A stretch of 7,035 nt of DNA, from the NCBI GenBank assembly GCA_027052485.1, contig JALUFA010000257.1:1-7035 (forward strand), in the 5' to 3' direction. Below the pieces are notes generated by a model. It did not search any database. It was given only the letters and a program-made list of their open reading frames with translations, and was not told the origin of the DNA. Made by a program: the position numbers and the translations under genes. Shown in pieces: positions 5,113 to 7,035 of the stretch. Source of the DNA: Hydrogenothermaceae bacterium (GTDB taxonomy: Bacteria > Aquificota > Aquificia > Aquificales > Hydrogenothermaceae). How positions within the stretch are numbered: position 1 is the stretch's first letter; each line of letters opens with the position of its first letter.

Positions 5113-5876
5113 ATGAAAGTCTGTGTTATAACCGGCGGTTCAAGAGGTATAGGAGCAGCTTTATTAAAAGAGTTTAAGGAAAAGGGTTTTTTTACTGTGA
5201 ACCTTTCAAGGTCTGAAAGTATAGAGGCAAACTTAAACATTCAGGTAGACCTGTCAAAATTTGATGATATATCAATGGCTGTATCTCAACTACTAGAAAA
5301 GGTTCCTAGAGTAAACGTTCTCATAAACAACGCCGGTATCGGTCTTTACGAAAGCTGGGAGGAGATGTCTATGGAAGACTTAAAAAAAGTTTTTGAAATA
5401 AATTTTTTTGCTCCTGTGATGTTAACAAAGTCTCTTTTACCATTCTTAAAGGAAACTCAAGGGAGCGTAATAAACGTGTCTTCTGTGGCCGGTAAGCTTT
5501 ACGTTTCCTACATGGGAGGATACTGTGCCTCAAAGTTTGCTTTGAACGCCTTCTCTGACAGTTTAAGGGCTGAAGTTAGAAAGTACAACATTCACGTTCT
5601 TAACCTTATCGTTGGAAGGATTGATACCGGATTTTCCCAGAATGCCCTTGGCAGCAAAAAACCTCCGGAAACTTTTGGAGGAAGTGCTACTGCAGAAAGG
5701 CTGGCACAGCTTACATAAAAGCCTATAAAAAAAGGAAAAGGGAAATCACTTATCCTAGCTGGTATAAACCATTAATATGGATGGCAAAAATTTTTCCTAA
5801 CCTTTATGATAGGCTAGCTTTAAAAAGCTGGGAGAAGATAAACAATGAAAAGGGGAAAGACCCCCATAAAGATTAA
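5113..5876 (+). pseudogene. short-chain dehydrogenase/reductase, frameshifted near the 3' end
   Basis: A classical SDR (NAD(P)-dependent oxidoreductase, substrate unknown). From the ATG at 5113 (AGGTGG 5 nt upstream): TGGSRGIG cofactor loop at residues 7-14, R33 after the second strand (suggesting NADPH), NNAG 72-75, N97, catalytic S124 in NVSSVAG, and Y137-x3-K141 in YCASK. The uninterrupted frame stops at TAA 5716-5718 after 201 residues. The missing C-terminus follows at once in another frame: KAYKKRKREITYPSWYKPLI... to a stop at 5874-5876, a normal SDR tail. One lost base inside the TAA (TA-pyrimidine would restore Tyr: LTYKAYKK) would give a 254-residue protein, the usual SDR size. The restored stop meets the DUF2628 gene over TTAA. 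All catalytic residues precede the break, so a shortened protein might fold; a sequencing error is also possible. Confidence 0.85.
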
Positions 5877-6367
5877 AATCCTGTATTTTGATACTGGGAC
5901 ATCACACTCATTAGTATAGCCATAAACACAACTGTTATACCAATACCCATAAGTATTACCAAGAACACACCAGCTACAGAAACTCCACCTGCTGCGGCAA
6001 CTTTGTTTTTAAACTCTTCTTCTGAGGAACTTTCGGCTTTTAGCTGAACTAGCTTGTCGTAGGTAAACTTGCCGTAAAGGTAGTTTGCTAATACCCCTAA
6101 GCCTATCCAGTAAACTAGAGCCAGTATAAACCCGAGAATAGGAATATAGGTTGTAAGCATCAGCAGCATATAGATAAATGCATAAAGGTACATCTTTCTA
6201 TAACCCATCCATAGGGCACCGGCTAAAAAAGCAGCCCAGTTCCAAGAGATTTTAGAGTCTTTTGCAGCCATTTTTTTCCACTTGGCGATGTAATAATCGG
6301 CGTTTTTCTGTACGAACAGTCTTAAGACGTCCTCGCTGAACTCTTCCAGTAGTTTTTTTATAACCAA
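5873..6367 (-). CDS. DUF2628-family membrane protein
   Basis: The 164-residue protein carries the DUF2628 hallmark NWAAFLAGALWMGYRKMY (residues 43-60), preceded by the typical N-terminal segment FVQKNADYYIAKWKKM (18-33). Hydrophobic stretches follow at about 61-77, 78-98 and 128-155, so it is an inner-membrane protein with a soluble N-terminus and a short charged stretch (about 99-123) between the second and last membrane segments. The function of the family is unknown. The start is a TTG at 6367-6365, with GGAGG (6380-6376) 8 nt upstream inside the end of the preceding gene. It lies 3 nt after the DUF3108-like gene's stop, so the two form an operon and may work together in the envelope. Its 3' end overlaps the SDR reading frame by 4 nt, tail to tail. 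Confidence 0.85.
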   Translation of the reverse strand: MVIKKLLEEFSEDVLRLFVQKNADYYIAKWKKMAAKDSKISWNWAAFLAGALWMGYRKMYLYAFIYMLLMLTTYIPILGFILALVYWIGLGVLANYLYGKFTYDKLVQLKAESSSEEEFKNKVAAAGGVSVAGVFLVILMGIGITVVFMAILMSVMSQYQNTGF

Positions 6368-6370
6368 ACC

Positions 6371-7035
6371 CTACTCCTCCATTTTTATCTTATCTAAGAT
6401 AAGTTTAAAAGTTCCCACTGTGAACGACAACTGCATCTTTACAGGTACCTGCATCTTTTCATCTATCCATACAATCCAGTCTCCCTTGGGATGAAGTAGT
6501 CCTGATGTTTTTATGTTTGGTTTTAATAGGACTTTTCTAACACTGTAGGTTTTTCCTTTAAATTGTAGTTTTTCAACTTTTAAAACTTTGAACGGAACAT
6601 TGTAAAACTTACCATCAAAAAAGATAGGAACTGTCCCTCTCGCATAGACTTTTGTAATCTCATAAAGATAAACCGATGCTAGAAACGGGTCAAAGTATCT
6701 TTTTTTTGTAGTAAAAATCTTCTTCTTTCGGCTTTTAAGTACCTCTTCTGAGTCCTTTATCTTGTAGTGGAGCTTTTTAAAGATTATTTTCCTTTTTAAG
6801 AAAGAATAATCGTGAATAAACCTATGTGAACCCTCATCCTGAACGAAGTAAAACTTTTTAGGAGATAGGCTATTAAAGATAGAATATCCGTAGTACTTAA
6901 CTTTTTTAAATAAAGACCCTAAAGGGGTAGAGTGGGCGTAAGCAGCAACGACATTGTCTTTATACCAAACGCAGTTTTCAACTACAGGTAGGATTATGTA
7001 GTATCCCTTGTAGCAAACCTCAATCTTCTTAGCAA
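6371..7035 (-). CDS. DUF3108-like protein (5' end beyond the window)
   Basis: The frame is open from the right edge (first whole codon at 7033) to TAG at 6373-6371, giving 220 C-terminal residues. The last 110 residues have the pattern of DUF3108 proteins: a region YFDPFLASVYLYEI (about 113-126), then alternating beta strands with FFDGKFYNVPFKVLKVEKL, FKGKTYSVRKVLLKP, and the closing GDWIVWIDEKMQVPVKMQL followed by GTFKLILDKI. DUF3108 proteins are predicted exported beta-barrel-like envelope proteins of unknown function; a signal sequence would lie outside the window. Very Lys/Phe/Tyr-rich. The DUF2628 membrane protein gene begins 3 nt downstream. Family assignment is by pattern recognition and should be confirmed by a profile search. 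Confidence 0.65.
   Translation of the reverse strand, partial: AKKIEVCYKGYYIILPVVENCVWYKDNVVAAYAHSTPLGSLFKKVKYYGYSIFNSLSPKKFYFVQDEGSHRFIHDYSFLKRKIIFKKLHYKIKDSEEVLKSRKKKIFTTKKRYFDPFLASVYLYEITKVYARGTVPIFFDGKFYNVPFKVLKVEKLQFKGKTYSVRKVLLKPNIKTSGLLHPKGDWIVWIDEKMQVPVKMQLSFTVGTFKLILDKIKMEE
6376..6380 (-). promoter_or_regulatory. ribosome binding site fixing the DUF2628 gene TTG start
   Basis: GGAGG on the - strand spans the final Met-Glu-Glu codons of the upstream gene and lies 8 nt before the TTG at 6367, supporting that start and coupled translation of the pair. Confidence 0.6.

Overview
The window is AT-rich chromosomal DNA, densely packed with housekeeping genes. Coding style (A/T-rich codons, Lys/Glu/Ile-rich proteins, several TTG/GTG starts placed behind strong Shine-Dalgarno sites), flagellar genes scattered outside a large operon, and the protein sequences together suggest a thermophilic member of the Aquificota, most likely Hydrogenothermaceae (Persephonella/Sulfurihydrogenibium-like). 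This assignment is inference from protein character, not a database match.

Left block (1-2004, + strand): the 3' end of a HEPN-domain (HepT/HI0074-like) gene, then a tightly overlapping run of ygfZ (folate-binding GcvT-like protein of Fe-S cluster maintenance), fliJ (flagellar export coiled-coil protein) and motE (periplasmic flagellar stator protein with a signal sequence, coiled coil and MgtE_N-like domain). ygfZ and fliJ overlap by 20 nt, and fliJ and motE by 59 nt. A terminator-like hairpin lies inside fliJ.

Middle block (2001-5077, - strand): thrC (threonine synthase) and panE (ketopantoate reductase) are joined by an ATGA overlap. They are followed by a tRNA-Val(GAC) gene and, 19 nt after it, aguB (N-carbamoylputrescine amidase, polyamine synthesis). 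A good sigma-70-type promoter overlapping the 3' end of panE points at the tRNA, so tRNA-Val and aguB are probably one transcript. The tRNA has C instead of the near-universal U at position 33. Both thrC and aguB are best started at TTG codons; apparent longer reading frames run into promoter or tRNA sequence.

Right block: divergent from thrC is a short-chain dehydrogenase/reductase gene whose reading frame is broken near its 3' end. A one-base loss creates a TAA, and the missing C-terminus continues in another frame to 5876. It converges on a - strand pair, a DUF3108-family envelope-type protein (5' end outside the window) followed 3 nt later by a DUF2628 membrane protein.

Both convergent junctions (motE/aguB and SDR/DUF2628) are 4-nt overlaps on a shared TTAA, leaving no room for a terminator between the genes. 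I see no CRISPR array, insertion sequence, phage gene or clear defence island. The only defence-related hint is the HEPN fragment at the left edge. No non-coding stretch exceeds about 75 bases.
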